A stretch of DNA of 64,000 nucleotides from JAAUTY01 sp964397305 (GTDB lineage: Bacteria; Cyanobacteriota; Cyanobacteriia; Cyanobacteriales; Spirulinaceae), in contig CAYNIP010000013.1 in NCBI GenBank assembly GCA_964397305.1, positions 1-64,000 on the forward strand. Reading direction: 5' to 3'. Of this stretch, positions 23,357 to 31,616 are shown piece by piece; positions within the stretch are counted from its first letter, which is position 1; each line of letters begins with the position of its first letter. The notes under the pieces were generated by a model, which worked only from the letters and a program-made list of their open reading frames with translations, was not told where the DNA came from and did no database searches. Both the position numbers and the translations under genes were made by a program.

Positions 23357-24676
23357 ATGACCCTTGTTGCCTCCACACCCCAACGGTTGCCCTCGCTATT
23401 CGCCGACGCCAGCAGCCGCCTTGATGCCGCTCTCCAGTACGTCGCCATCTCCGACGATGCCCTAGGCCGCCTCAAATACCCCAAGGCTAGCCTCAGCGTC
23501 GCCATCCCCGTGCGCCTCGACAACGGCTCCTTGGCCGTCTTTCAGGGCTACCGCGTCCGCTACGACGACACCCGAGGCCCCGGCAAGGGCGGCGTCCGCT
23601 TTCACCCCAGTGTGACCATGGACGAGGTGCAATCGCTCGCCTTCTGGATGACCTTCAAGTGTGCGCTGCTGAACCTGCCGTTTGGGGGCGCGAAAGGGGG
23701 GATCGCTCTGAATCCCAAGGAACTCTCCCGCGCGGAGCTGGAGCGCCTCAGCCGAGGCTACATTGATGCGATCGCCGACTTCATCGGCCCCGATGTGGAC
23801 ATCCTCGCCCCCGATGTCTACACCAATGCCACCATCATGGGCTGGATGATGGATCAGTACAGCATTATTAAGCGCCAAGCCAGTCCCGCCGTCGTCACGG
23901 GCAAACCCCTCATGCTCGGAGGCAGCCAGGGGCGCGACACCGCCACAGCCACCGGAGCCTTCTATGCCATCAACACCCTCCTGCCCAAGTTCGGCCGCCA
24001 GCCCGAGCGCACCACCGTGGCAATTCAGGGCTTCGGAAACGTCGGCGCTGTCCTGGCCGACCTCCTAGCCCAGGCCGGCTACAAAGTCGTGGCGATCAGC
24101 GACTCCCAGGGCGGCATCTACGCTGGCCAGGGCCTCGATATTCCCAGCATCCGCCACTACAAGAGCGAGCGCCGAGGCCTCAAAGCGAGCTACTGCCAAG
24201 ACAGCGTTTGCAACATCGTCGAACACCAGGCCATCACCAACGCCGAACTCCTGACCCTGGAGGTCGATGTCCTCGTGCCCGCCGCCCTCGAAAACCAGAT
24301 CACAGCGGCCAACGCAGCGGCGGTCCAGGCAGAATTCATCTTTGAGGTTGCCAACGGACCGATCACCTCCGCCGCGGATCAGATTCTGGAGCAAAAAGGG
24401 GTGTGGGTATTTCCCGATATTCTCGTGAATGCTGGCGGCGTCACCGTGAGCTACTTTGAATGGGTACAAAATCGCAGTGGCCTCTACTGGACTCTGGACG
24501 AAATTCATCAGCGCCTCAAACAGCGCCTCGTGAGGGAAGTGGAGCAGACCTGGCAGATGGCCCAGAATTTGTCGGTCTCCCCACGAACCGCCGCCTATGT
24601 CCACGCCCTCAACCGGCTGGGAGAAGCCTTGGACGCGAAAGGGACTCGGGATTACTACGCCAATGGGTCGGTTTAG
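23357..24676 (+). CDS. gdhA: glutamate dehydrogenase (Glu/Leu/Phe/Val family)
   Basis: About 439 residues. Interconverts 2-oxoglutarate plus ammonium and glutamate. N-terminal Glu/Leu/Phe/Val dehydrogenase domain: VFQGYRVRYDDTRGPGKGGV, and the catalytic lysine in LPFGGAKGGIALNP, then DILAPDVYTN. The Rossmann domain begins VAIQGFGNVGAVLADLL; IPAALENQI-like VPAALENQITAANA and VFPDILVNAGGV follow. NADP or NAD preference is not clear from sequence. ATG 23357 is preceded by AGGAGA at 23349; the in-frame ATG 54 bp earlier lacks one. Confidence 0.93.
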   Translation: MTLVASTPQRLPSLFADASSRLDAALQYVAISDDALGRLKYPKASLSVAIPVRLDNGSLAVFQGYRVRYDDTRGPGKGGVRFHPSVTMDEVQSLAFWMTFKCALLNLPFGGAKGGIALNPKELSRAELERLSRGYIDAIADFIGPDVDILAPDVYTNATIMGWMMDQYSIIKRQASPAVVTGKPLMLGGSQGRDTATATGAFYAINTLLPKFGRQPERTTVAIQGFGNVGAVLADLLAQAGYKVVAISDSQGGIYAGQGLDIPSIRHYKSERRGLKASYCQDSVCNIVEHQAITNAELLTLEVDVLVPAALENQITAANAAAVQAEFIFEVANGPITSAADQILEQKGVWVFPDILVNAGGVTVSYFEWVQNRSGLYWTLDEIHQRLKQRLVREVEQTWQMAQNLSVSPRTAAYVHALNRLGEALDAKGTRDYYANGSV

Positions 24677-24838
24677 GTCCAGGCTCCCAAAACACCGACC
24701 CAAGGCCAAGGGCGGCGGTTCAGGTCCCGCGCCGCTATCCTTAGGGTGCGGGACTCCCAGCCGCCGGGAGGTCCGGGCTCCCGGCACAAAAATCTTTTAA
24801 GCCGCGCAAATTCTGAGCTAGATTTGAGTAGCGCTAGG

Positions 24839-24944
24839 GTTACGCTGGGTGCATCTCAGCTAGGCAAGTTTGCCCTCATCCCCCGGCCCCTTCTTCCCAG
24901 TAGGGCGAAGGGGAGTCTCCAAAGTGAGATGCACCCGTTACGCT
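24839..24944. repeat. MITE family 2, complete copy with 8-bp target duplication
   Basis: The element spans 24847-24936 (90 bp), between GGGTGCATCTCA and TGAGATGCACCC. GTTACGCT flanks it on both sides (24839-24846 and 24937-24944). The core CCTCATCCCCCGGCCCC and GGGCGAAGGGGAGTCTCCAA is shared with the copy at 17367. It lies 67 bp before the pilM start, in the promoter region of the pilMNOQ cluster. The gap 24677-25003 otherwise holds a GTCCCGC/GCGGGAC inverted repeat (24724-24754), a possible gdhA terminator. Confidence 0.88.
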
Positions 24945-25003
24945 CGTGCTGGCGCCGGCGATCGCGCCCCCGGTTCTTCGTCCTCATCGGCCTTGCAACT
25001 CCC

Positions 25004-26101
25004 ATGATCTTCAAAACTCTATTTGCGAAAAAAGGGAACGGCCTGGGCATTGAAGTCGCGCCCGAACGGCTCAACATCGTGCAACTGCACAAGCAGAAGC
25101 AGACCTACAAAGTCGATACGCTGATCTCAGAACCCGTCCCCGAAGGGATTATCGAGGAAGGCAACATTATCGACTCCCCCGCCCTAGCGGAATTGATCCA
25201 AGAAACCCTAGCCGCCAACAACATCACCACCAAGAAAGTCGCCACAGCCGTCCCCATGCGGGAAGCGATCATCCGCATCATCCCCATTCCCGCCGAGCTA
25301 GACGACCAAGAGCTGCGCGACATGGTTCTCAACCACGAAGCCGGCCTCTACCTCCCCTATCCCCGGGAAGAAGTCGATCTCGACTACCAAAAGCTCGGCT
25401 TCTTTGAAGACGAAGACGGCATCGAAAAGGTACAAGTCCTGCTGGTAGCCACCAAGCGAGATGTAACCGACATTTACATGGACACCTTCGAGCAAGCTGG
25501 CTTAGAACTCGATGTCCTCGAAATCAACAGCTTCGCCCTGATCCGCACCATTCGCGAGCAGTTGCGCCAGTTCGGCCCCCAAGAAGCCGCCGTCTTGGTC
25601 GATATCGAATTTGAAAGCACCGAGATCGCGATTATCGTCGATGGAGTGCCCCAATTTTCCCGAACAGTGCCCATTGGAACTTTCCAGCTCCAGAGTGCCC
25701 TCTCCCGCGCCATGAACCTACCCACCAAGCGCGACACCGAAATGCTCCAGGGCATGACCATTCCCAACACCCCCGTAGACGGACTGCGGACGGGGGCCAC
25801 CGGCATCAATCCCGGCATGGCGGCCCTCCTGCGGGTCCTCGGTGAGCTGTCCGATGAACTGCGCCGCTCGATCGATTTCTACCTCAACCAGAGCGCCGAC
25901 CTCGAAATCGCCCAACTGTTGCTCGCCGGACCCGGGGGGGGCATCGGTCAACTCGACGAATTTTTCACCAACCGGCTAAGCTTACCCACAGAGCAGATCG
26001 ATCCAGTGGCAGCGTTGTCCCTGGAGTTCGACGAAGAGATCCCCGATGTACAGCGCCCCGGCCTCGGGACGGTGCTCGGACTAGGGCTGCGGGAGGTATG
26101 A
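25004..26101 (+). CDS. pilM: type IV pilus assembly protein PilM
   Basis: 365 residues. Cytoplasmic actin-like ATPase of the type IV pilus alignment complex; it binds the N-terminus of PilN. Signatures: GNGLGIEVAPERLNIVQL at the start, IIPIPAELDDQELRDMV, LDVLEINSFALIRTIRE, VDIEFESTEIAIIVDGVPQF, LSDELRRSIDFYLNQ and LAGPGGGIGQLDEF. ATG 25004 was chosen since upstream in-frame sequence runs through a MITE. pilN starts 6 bp after the stop. In cyanobacteria these pili drive phototaxis and DNA uptake. Confidence 0.93.
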   Translation: MIFKTLFAKKGNGLGIEVAPERLNIVQLHKQKQTYKVDTLISEPVPEGIIEEGNIIDSPALAELIQETLAANNITTKKVATAVPMREAIIRIIPIPAELDDQELRDMVLNHEAGLYLPYPREEVDLDYQKLGFFEDEDGIEKVQVLLVATKRDVTDIYMDTFEQAGLELDVLEINSFALIRTIREQLRQFGPQEAAVLVDIEFESTEIAIIVDGVPQFSRTVPIGTFQLQSALSRAMNLPTKRDTEMLQGMTIPNTPVDGLRTGATGINPGMAALLRVLGELSDELRRSIDFYLNQSADLEIAQLLLAGPGGGIGQLDEFFTNRLSLPTEQIDPVAALSLEFDEEIPDVQRPGLGTVLGLGLREV

Positions 26102-26107
26102 GGCACT

Positions 26108-26977
26108 ATGTATAGCTTAGACGTTAACTTTCTCAAGGATCGGGCGGTACAAACCTCGGGCGGTGGAGCACGATCCGCAGCCCCCAAACAAGTCATTACC
26201 CTCCAAGATCTGTTGCCGGCCCTGATTGGGGGTGGCGTGGGCCTCGGCTCCCTCGCCCTCGTTGGGATTGCCTGGGGGGTGATTACCTGGCAACAGCAGG
26301 TTACAGAGGGCGAAATTGCGGCGATCAATGCCGAAATTGCTCAAAATCAACCCCTCGTCGATGAAATCAACCAGCTCGAGCAACAAATTCAGCAGGCCAA
26401 CCTCCAAACCCAAGGCTTGGCCACTGTTTTTCAGCAGATCATCCCCTGGTCTGCGATCTTGCAGGATATTCGCGAGCGGGTTCCCGGCGGCATTCGCCTC
26501 GACCGTATCGTCGCCAAGCCTTCAACTCCAGACCCGGCCCAAGCGGCCCCGCCGCCGCCCGAGGGACAACCCCCGCCAGCTCCCCCCGCCTTGCCCCCCA
26601 CCTTGGAAATCACGGGTACGGGCCGGGGCTACAGTGAGATCAATGACTTTATACTGGTGCTGCGGGAGTCTCTGTTCTTGAACGGTGACTCTCTGCAATT
26701 GCTCCGAGTGGCCCTGCAACAGCCCAGTGTTCAGATCGAAGGAGGCCTTGCCAACCTCGAAATCCCGGAGGTGGCTGACTTTACGATCGAGGTCTCGATG
26801 GCGGATCTGAAGACCTTGCCGACCACCGATCTCCGTCGTGAGCTGACTCGTAAGGGAGCCCTGGGGTTGGCGGTGCGCCTCGATACGCTGGAGGGCCAGG
26901 GCATTATTGAAACCCAAGCACCCCCTCCTGGTACTCCGGGAACGGAACCCATTGTTGACCCTGCCGCTTCTCCCTAG
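26108..26977 (+). CDS. pilN: type IV pilus assembly protein PilN
   Basis: 289 residues. A short cytoplasmic N-terminus (YSLDVNFLKDR, the PilM-binding region) leads to a transmembrane helix at about 40-60 (IGGGVGLGSLALVGIAWGVI), then a coiled coil (EIAAINAEIAQNQPLVDEIN) and a periplasmic ferredoxin-like domain (ILQDIRERVPGGIRLDRIV). A proline-rich insert near 140-160 is longer than usual. It should pair with PilO in the inner membrane. It overlaps neither neighbour, but the 6-bp and 23-bp gaps show a tight operon. Confidence 0.9.
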   Translation: MYSLDVNFLKDRAVQTSGGGARSAAPKQVITLQDLLPALIGGGVGLGSLALVGIAWGVITWQQQVTEGEIAAINAEIAQNQPLVDEINQLEQQIQQANLQTQGLATVFQQIIPWSAILQDIRERVPGGIRLDRIVAKPSTPDPAQAAPPPPEGQPPPAPPALPPTLEITGTGRGYSEINDFILVLRESLFLNGDSLQLLRVALQQPSVQIEGGLANLEIPEVADFTIEVSMADLKTLPTTDLRRELTRKGALGLAVRLDTLEGQGIIETQAPPPGTPGTEPIVDPAASP

Positions 26978-27000
26978 CCGCGACCCCACGGAGCAACACC

Positions 27001-27780
27001 ATGACCTTCGCTGATGATTTTGCCCCCATTGAGGGGGAAGAGCTAGAGCCTCAGTCTCCCTGGCCAGCAGCCTTCGGGGTAACATTTACACCCCGTGTCG
27101 GTGGCATTTTGCTGGGGGTGCTCGGCCTCGCAGGAGCCGCTGCCCTGGGTTATTACGTCGTTCTCCCAGCCTGGAACGCCCTGACTGAGCTTCAGCTTTC
27201 CCGAGACCAGCAGGCCCAGGAACGCGATAGCCTTTTGGCCACGATCCAGCGCCGCGCCGCCCTCGAGCAGGAGGCTCAGCAGGCCCAGGTTCGCCGCCAG
27301 CAAGTGCTGAGTCTGTTCGCGGATGAGGCGGCCCTGGATACGCTGCTCCTCGACCTCAACCGTCAGGTGGAGGCCCGCGACAGTGCCATTAGGCGCTACG
27401 ATCCCGTGATCGCTGCCGTAGAGCCGATTCAAGATGGCTCTTGGGGCCCTGAGGTTAACGGCCTGCTGAAAAATAAGCGTTTTGCGATGGAGGTGACGGG
27501 GACCTTTGACCAGTTGTTGAATGTGTTGCGCTCGTTTGAGCAGCTACAGTTGGTGCTCTCGGTGGAGGATGTGAATTTGGCCGCAACGGGGACCCAAGCG
27601 CTGCGCTTTGAGCAGGGGCAGTTGGTGGCTAGCGAGCCACCGGAGTTGCAGGCTCAGTTTAACGTCGAGGTTTTGCTACCGGTGTCGGCGGAAGAGCTAG
27701 CCGAATTGGCAGCCCAGCAAGCGGCCCCGCCGGCTCCGGAGGGGACGGTTGAGGGAGCGGAGGGCCAGCCGGCCCAGTAG
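27001..27780 (+). CDS. pilO: type IV pilus assembly protein PilO
   Basis: 259 residues. One membrane helix at about 35-56 (GGILLGVLGLAGAAALGYYV), a coiled coil at about 65-105 (RDQQAQERDSLLATIQRRAA, rich in Glu, Gln, Arg), and a periplasmic alpha/beta domain (VTGTFDQLLNVLRSFEQLQL). It should form heterodimers with PilN that connect PilM to the secretin. The C-terminal 30 residues are low-complexity (Ala, Pro, Glu). It starts at ATG 27001 right behind GGAGCAAC. Confidence 0.9.
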   Translation: MTFADDFAPIEGEELEPQSPWPAAFGVTFTPRVGGILLGVLGLAGAAALGYYVVLPAWNALTELQLSRDQQAQERDSLLATIQRRAALEQEAQQAQVRRQQVLSLFADEAALDTLLLDLNRQVEARDSAIRRYDPVIAAVEPIQDGSWGPEVNGLLKNKRFAMEVTGTFDQLLNVLRSFEQLQLVLSVEDVNLAATGTQALRFEQGQLVASEPPELQAQFNVEVLLPVSAEELAELAAQQAAPPAPEGTVEGAEGQPAQ

Positions 27781-27862
27781 GTTGTATGCTAGGGAGCATG
27801 ATTGGCTAGTCCCTCCCCGCTCTTGACGGTGTTAGCGTTTCAGTTGGTCTGAGGTGTGAGTC

Positions 27863-30271
27863 GTGAGAAAGTATCGCAGTTCATTCGGGTTTGTTGCCGG
27901 GATCACGGCCTTGGCCTTCGGGGGGTCCGTGCAGGCGGCGGAGGTACAGGTAGCCCAAGCGGCTGTAACTCAGATTTCGGGGATTGAGGTTCGGCCGTCG
28001 GCTTCGGGCTTTCAGTTGGTGCTGGTGACTCAGGGAGCCCAGCCCCAGGTGTTGACGGCTGTTCAGGGCGATCGCCTCCTAGCCAATGTCCTCAACACGC
28101 GCCTAGCCCTCCCCAACGGCTCGAACGTGTTTCGTCAGGACAACCCGATCCCCGGCGTTGCCTTCGTCCAAGTCCAGCAAGATACCTCGAATACTGTCAC
28201 GATTATCGTCACCGGCCTCGACGGAGCGCCCCTAGGCCAGGTTGTGCAGCAGGCGGCTGGTCAGACGGTGCTCGCCTTTGCCCCGGGCGGAGCCAATTCC
28301 CCCACGGATTTTGCCACCCGCTTCGAGCCGGCCCCTACCCCCCCGCCTCGCCCTTCGGCAGTACCTGGAGATCTGCCCCTACTGCCGGCTGAGGAGTTCC
28401 CCGCCCCACCTACCTCCTCCTCGCCATCGCCCAGCTCGGGGGCTCCGGCCCCTGGGTTCCCTCCAGCGCCTGAGTTGCCCCCCAATTTCAACTTTGACGC
28501 TTCTCCTCTGGCCCAACGCTCGGATGTGTTGGTTCCCAACCCCGATATCACCATTGACGGCCGCCCAGCTCCCCTCGCTCAACCAGCCCAGCCCCTCCTG
28601 CCAGCGCCGCCGTCGCTCCCCCGGGCCGTCCCGCCCCCGGTTGGTGATATTGCAGCTGCCAGTGTCGATGTTTCCCCCGCTTTCATTGACCTTGGCACTG
28701 CCGCTCGCGTCCCCCGCATCGTGCTCCAGGATGCTCCCGTGCGGGATGTGCTCAGCCTTTTAGCGCGCTCCGCCGATCTCAACTTGGTGTTTTCTGATGC
28801 AGCGGCCGGTGGCGATGCGGCAACCCCCGGAGCTAGCCCCACCATTTCCTTAGACCTGGAAAACGAGCCAGTCCAGGATGTCTTTAATTACGTGATCCAG
28901 GCGGCGAACTTGCAGGCTGCTCGACGGGGGCGCACGATCTTTGTCGGTGTGAGTCTCCCCCAGTCGGCTCGAGATATTGTTACGCGCACCTTTCGCCTCA
29001 ACCAGGTTGAGTCATCGTTTGCCGCAACCTATCTAGCGTCCTTGGGGGCTGAGACTCAACTGGTGTTGGTTGACCAACAAGAGGATATTGTTAATCCTCA
29101 AACCCAAGAAGTGATCGGTCGCCGTCCCCTGCCGCCAACCTTGAGGCGCGTCACGGCTCAGCGGGAAGCAGAGACGGGGGGCGTCATTGGTAACTACATC
29201 CTAACCGGATTGACCATTGCCACGGATGATCGGCTGAACAGCGTCACGATTGTGGGAGAGCCAGTGAAGGTGCAGATGGCCACCTCGCTGCTGACTCAAC
29301 TGGATGCCCGCCGTCGTCAGGTCGCGGTCAACGTCAAGATTATTGATGTGAATCTTCAGAATATTGGGCGCTTCAGTACCAGTTTCTCCTTCGGGATCAA
29401 TGATACGGGTGTCATTAATCAAGGCGGCCTCGGCATTGTCAACTTCGGGACATCTACGGGTAATTACGAGAACGAACGCTTTACCTTTGACCGGGATGCA
29501 GCACCTCAAGATGCTGATGGCAATCCCGTACCGCCCCAAGGCGAAGCCACCCCAGCCACCACAGCCCTCGGTTTTGATGGCATCGGCTCTGTGGCTTCCG
29601 TTCCCTTAACCAATACCTTTGCGTTGGTCAATGCCTTTGTGGCACAGTTGCAGTTTGCGATTCAGAATAACAACGCCAAGATCCTCACGGACCCAACGCT
29701 GATTATTCAAGAAGGATCGTCGGCGGCTGTCAACTTGGTCGAAGAAGTGGTGGGAGATGTCGAGATCACAACAACGGCCAGCGGCGGTGCAATCACGACG
29801 GCTACCAATATCGAGAAGCAAGAGGTGGGGTTACAGCTTGGGATTGATGTGCAGACGATTGATGACAATGGCTTCATCACGATGGCGGTCAACCCGACCG
29901 TCAGCACAATCGGCGGCACCCAGGTCGTTCAAGGCGGGGGAGCGAATAATACGATCACGCTGCTGAACCGCCGACAGCTCACCAGTGGCACGGTGCGAAT
30001 GCGAGACGGTCAGACCCTGATTTTATCGGGTGTCATTCAAGACGTTGACCGCACGAATGTCCAAAAAATCCCTTTGCTGGGCGATTTGCCCATTATCGGT
30101 GCGCTCTTCCGCCGTACCTCCCGCACCAATGAGCGCAATGAAGTGATCATTATGGTGACGCCTCGGGTGCTGGATGATTCGCAGGGCTCCAGCTTTGGTT
30201 ACACCTATACGCCGACTCCGGATGCTCAGCGGATGCTGCAACAGCAGGGCTATCCCTTCCCGCAGCGCTAG
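27863..30271 (+). CDS. pilQ: type IV pilus secretin PilQ with AMIN domain
   Basis: 802 residues with a GTG start. A signal peptide ends near residue 25 (VAGITALAFGGSVQAA). An AMIN domain (residues about 35-145, SGIEVRPSASGFQLVLV) should bind peptidoglycan. A long proline-rich linker follows (about 150-265). Then come an STN/N0 domain (RVPRIVLQDAPVRDVLSLLA), N1-type domains (DARRRQVAVNVKIIDVN) and the secretin core (NNNAKILTDPTLIIQEG, KIPLLGDLPIIGALF). It forms the outer-membrane pore for the pilus. The linker is unusually long. The gap from pilO is 82 bp, so a separate promoter is possible. Confidence 0.93.
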   Translation: MRKYRSSFGFVAGITALAFGGSVQAAEVQVAQAAVTQISGIEVRPSASGFQLVLVTQGAQPQVLTAVQGDRLLANVLNTRLALPNGSNVFRQDNPIPGVAFVQVQQDTSNTVTIIVTGLDGAPLGQVVQQAAGQTVLAFAPGGANSPTDFATRFEPAPTPPPRPSAVPGDLPLLPAEEFPAPPTSSSPSPSSGAPAPGFPPAPELPPNFNFDASPLAQRSDVLVPNPDITIDGRPAPLAQPAQPLLPAPPSLPRAVPPPVGDIAAASVDVSPAFIDLGTAARVPRIVLQDAPVRDVLSLLARSADLNLVFSDAAAGGDAATPGASPTISLDLENEPVQDVFNYVIQAANLQAARRGRTIFVGVSLPQSARDIVTRTFRLNQVESSFAATYLASLGAETQLVLVDQQEDIVNPQTQEVIGRRPLPPTLRRVTAQREAETGGVIGNYILTGLTIATDDRLNSVTIVGEPVKVQMATSLLTQLDARRRQVAVNVKIIDVNLQNIGRFSTSFSFGINDTGVINQGGLGIVNFGTSTGNYENERFTFDRDAAPQDADGNPVPPQGEATPATTALGFDGIGSVASVPLTNTFALVNAFVAQLQFAIQNNNAKILTDPTLIIQEGSSAAVNLVEEVVGDVEITTTASGGAITTATNIEKQEVGLQLGIDVQTIDDNGFITMAVNPTVSTIGGTQVVQGGGANNTITLLNRRQLTSGTVRMRDGQTLILSGVIQDVDRTNVQKIPLLGDLPIIGALFRRTSRTNERNEVIIMVTPRVLDDSQGSSFGYTYTPTPDAQRMLQQQGYPFPQR

Positions 30272-30525
30272 TCAGCTCTGGGGGGAGCAGTCGGGACTAT
30301 GATGCTCTCCCTAGGACTAAACCCCCAGCTCCTCGAGAAGCTGGAGGTTGGCTTTCTCCGGAATTCTGGTTGCAGGTGCTCGCGTCCTGGGGGCGGACTG
30401 AAGCCCGCACTACAAACCTGGGGCGGCTGGCTTCGTAACGCCCACCTGGAAGAGGATGCCGTATCCCTGGGTTTTTAGGGAGTCTCAACGCTAGGTGGAG
30501 CAGTTCTTCGGTGAGCAAAGACAAG

Positions 30526-30552
30526 TAGGGGTGGGCAGAAAGCCCACCCCTA
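30526..30552. terminator. perfect 11-bp stem-loop, bidirectional terminator candidate
   Basis: TAGGGGTGGGC and GCCCACCCCTA around a five-base AGAAA loop. It lies between convergent pilQ and rbp. On the plus strand a T-run follows 12 bp later (CTTTTT at 30561). The rest of 30272-30611 contains a GCGGACTGAAGCCCGC palindrome near 30394-30409 typical of cyanobacterial intergenic repeats, and no gene. Confidence 0.6.
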
Positions 30553-30611
30553 ACAAGACCCTTTTTCGTCGGGGGAACTACATCACCTGTCCGTCCGTGA
30601 GGGGGGTGTGG

Positions 30612-30926
30612 TTAGTAGCTGCGGGAGTAGTTGTTGCGCTGGCGCGAACCGCCGCCATTGCCACCGCCGCCGTTGCCGCCGCTCTGGCGCGGACGAGCCT
30701 TATTGACACGCAGGGTGCGGCCCATCCACTCAGCGCCGTCTAGCTCCTCAATGGCCTTGTCTTCTTCAGACTCAGCCGCCATTTCAACAAAACCAAAGCC
30801 ACGCTTGCGACCCGTTTCCCGGTCGGTGGGCAGGTGGGTGCGTTGGACGCTGCCATAGTCCGCAAAAACGGCACTGAGATCAGCTTCCGAAACCTCGTAA
30901 GGGAGGTTACCAACGTAGATCGACAT
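30612..30926 (-). CDS. rbp: RRM-type RNA-binding protein Rbp
   Basis: About 104 residues. A single RNA-recognition motif with RNP2 (SIYVGNLPYEV) and RNP1 (KRGFGFVEMAAE) and a glycine-rich, arginine-containing tail (GGNGGGGNGGGS). This is the cyanobacterial Rbp family, several of which are cold-induced and, as in Synechocystis Rbp2/Rbp3, help localise thylakoid mRNAs. ATG 30926 gives the canonical MSIYVGNLP start. The 60-bp gap to the stem-loop downstream fits an intrinsic end. Confidence 0.92.
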   Translation of the reverse strand: MSIYVGNLPYEVSEADLSAVFADYGSVQRTHLPTDRETGRKRGFGFVEMAAESEEDKAIEELDGAEWMGRTLRVNKARPRQSGGNGGGGNGGGSRQRNNYSRSY

Positions 30927-31087
30927 ACAAGAAATTTCCAAAATCAGAAGGAAGGTGAAGAGCCAGATTTCGGAGCAAGGCCTGCCAAGACAAAACGCGA
31001 AAACCCGTCCAGACTGAAAACAAACGCTAACCGCCGATACTCTAAATCTCTTTGCTTAAGACTAGCACATCGTTTTGGGAGGTGTCT

Positions 31088-31612
31088 CTAGAGCGGCTGA
31101 ATTTCGTAACGCTGGGATGGGGGAGCCGCGAGGGGACGGTAGGGCGTGGTGCGGGGCAGGTAGAGGGGGTGGCGCGGCTGGCCGGTTTGGGTGTAGCCAA
31201 GGCAATAGAGGGGAATAGTGGCCAGTAAGGTTTGCACAGCGTGATCGCGCCCCTGCCAGGTGCCGCCCTTCCCCCAGGCGGCGATCGCCAAGCTGGCGGT
31301 TGCCGCAGCCCACTGCACATAGCGATCCGTTTTCGGCCCTACCGGCTCGGCGGCGGCCCGCAATTGCCGAGGTTGGGTCGCCCGGTAGGCGAACAGATTC
31401 ACCAGCCGCAGGCCGCCATAGCCCCAGGTGCGGGCAAAGTGGCAACAGCGCCGCAGGGTAGGGTCATCGTGGTGGGCGTCGGCGGTGCTGGGATTGAGCA
31501 GAATGAACGTAACGGTGGGCGCCGTCGGTTGCCAGGTGCGCCAGAGCAGGTAGCGGTAGGTGTGGCTGGGATCGAGGTACGCGCCTTGGGCTGTGGTGAG
31601 ATCGAGGTGCAT
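31088..31612 (-). CDS. DUF1643 family protein
   Basis: 174 residues. YRYLLWRTWQ, TFILLNPSTADAHHDDPTLR and CCHFARTWGYGGLRLVNLFA are the signature of DUF1643, a family of unknown function found in scattered bacteria. A later stretch (SLAIAAWGKGGTWQGRDHAV) is conserved in it too. The ATG at 31612 lies 4 bp after the aspartokinase stop, so it is probably co-translated with lysC. The role is unknown. Confidence 0.75.
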   Translation of the reverse strand: MHLDLTTAQGAYLDPSHTYRYLLWRTWQPTAPTVTFILLNPSTADAHHDDPTLRRCCHFARTWGYGGLRLVNLFAYRATQPRQLRAAAEPVGPKTDRYVQWAAATASLAIAAWGKGGTWQGRDHAVQTLLATIPLYCLGYTQTGQPRHPLYLPRTTPYRPLAAPPSQRYEIQPL

Positions 31613-31616
31613 GGGT

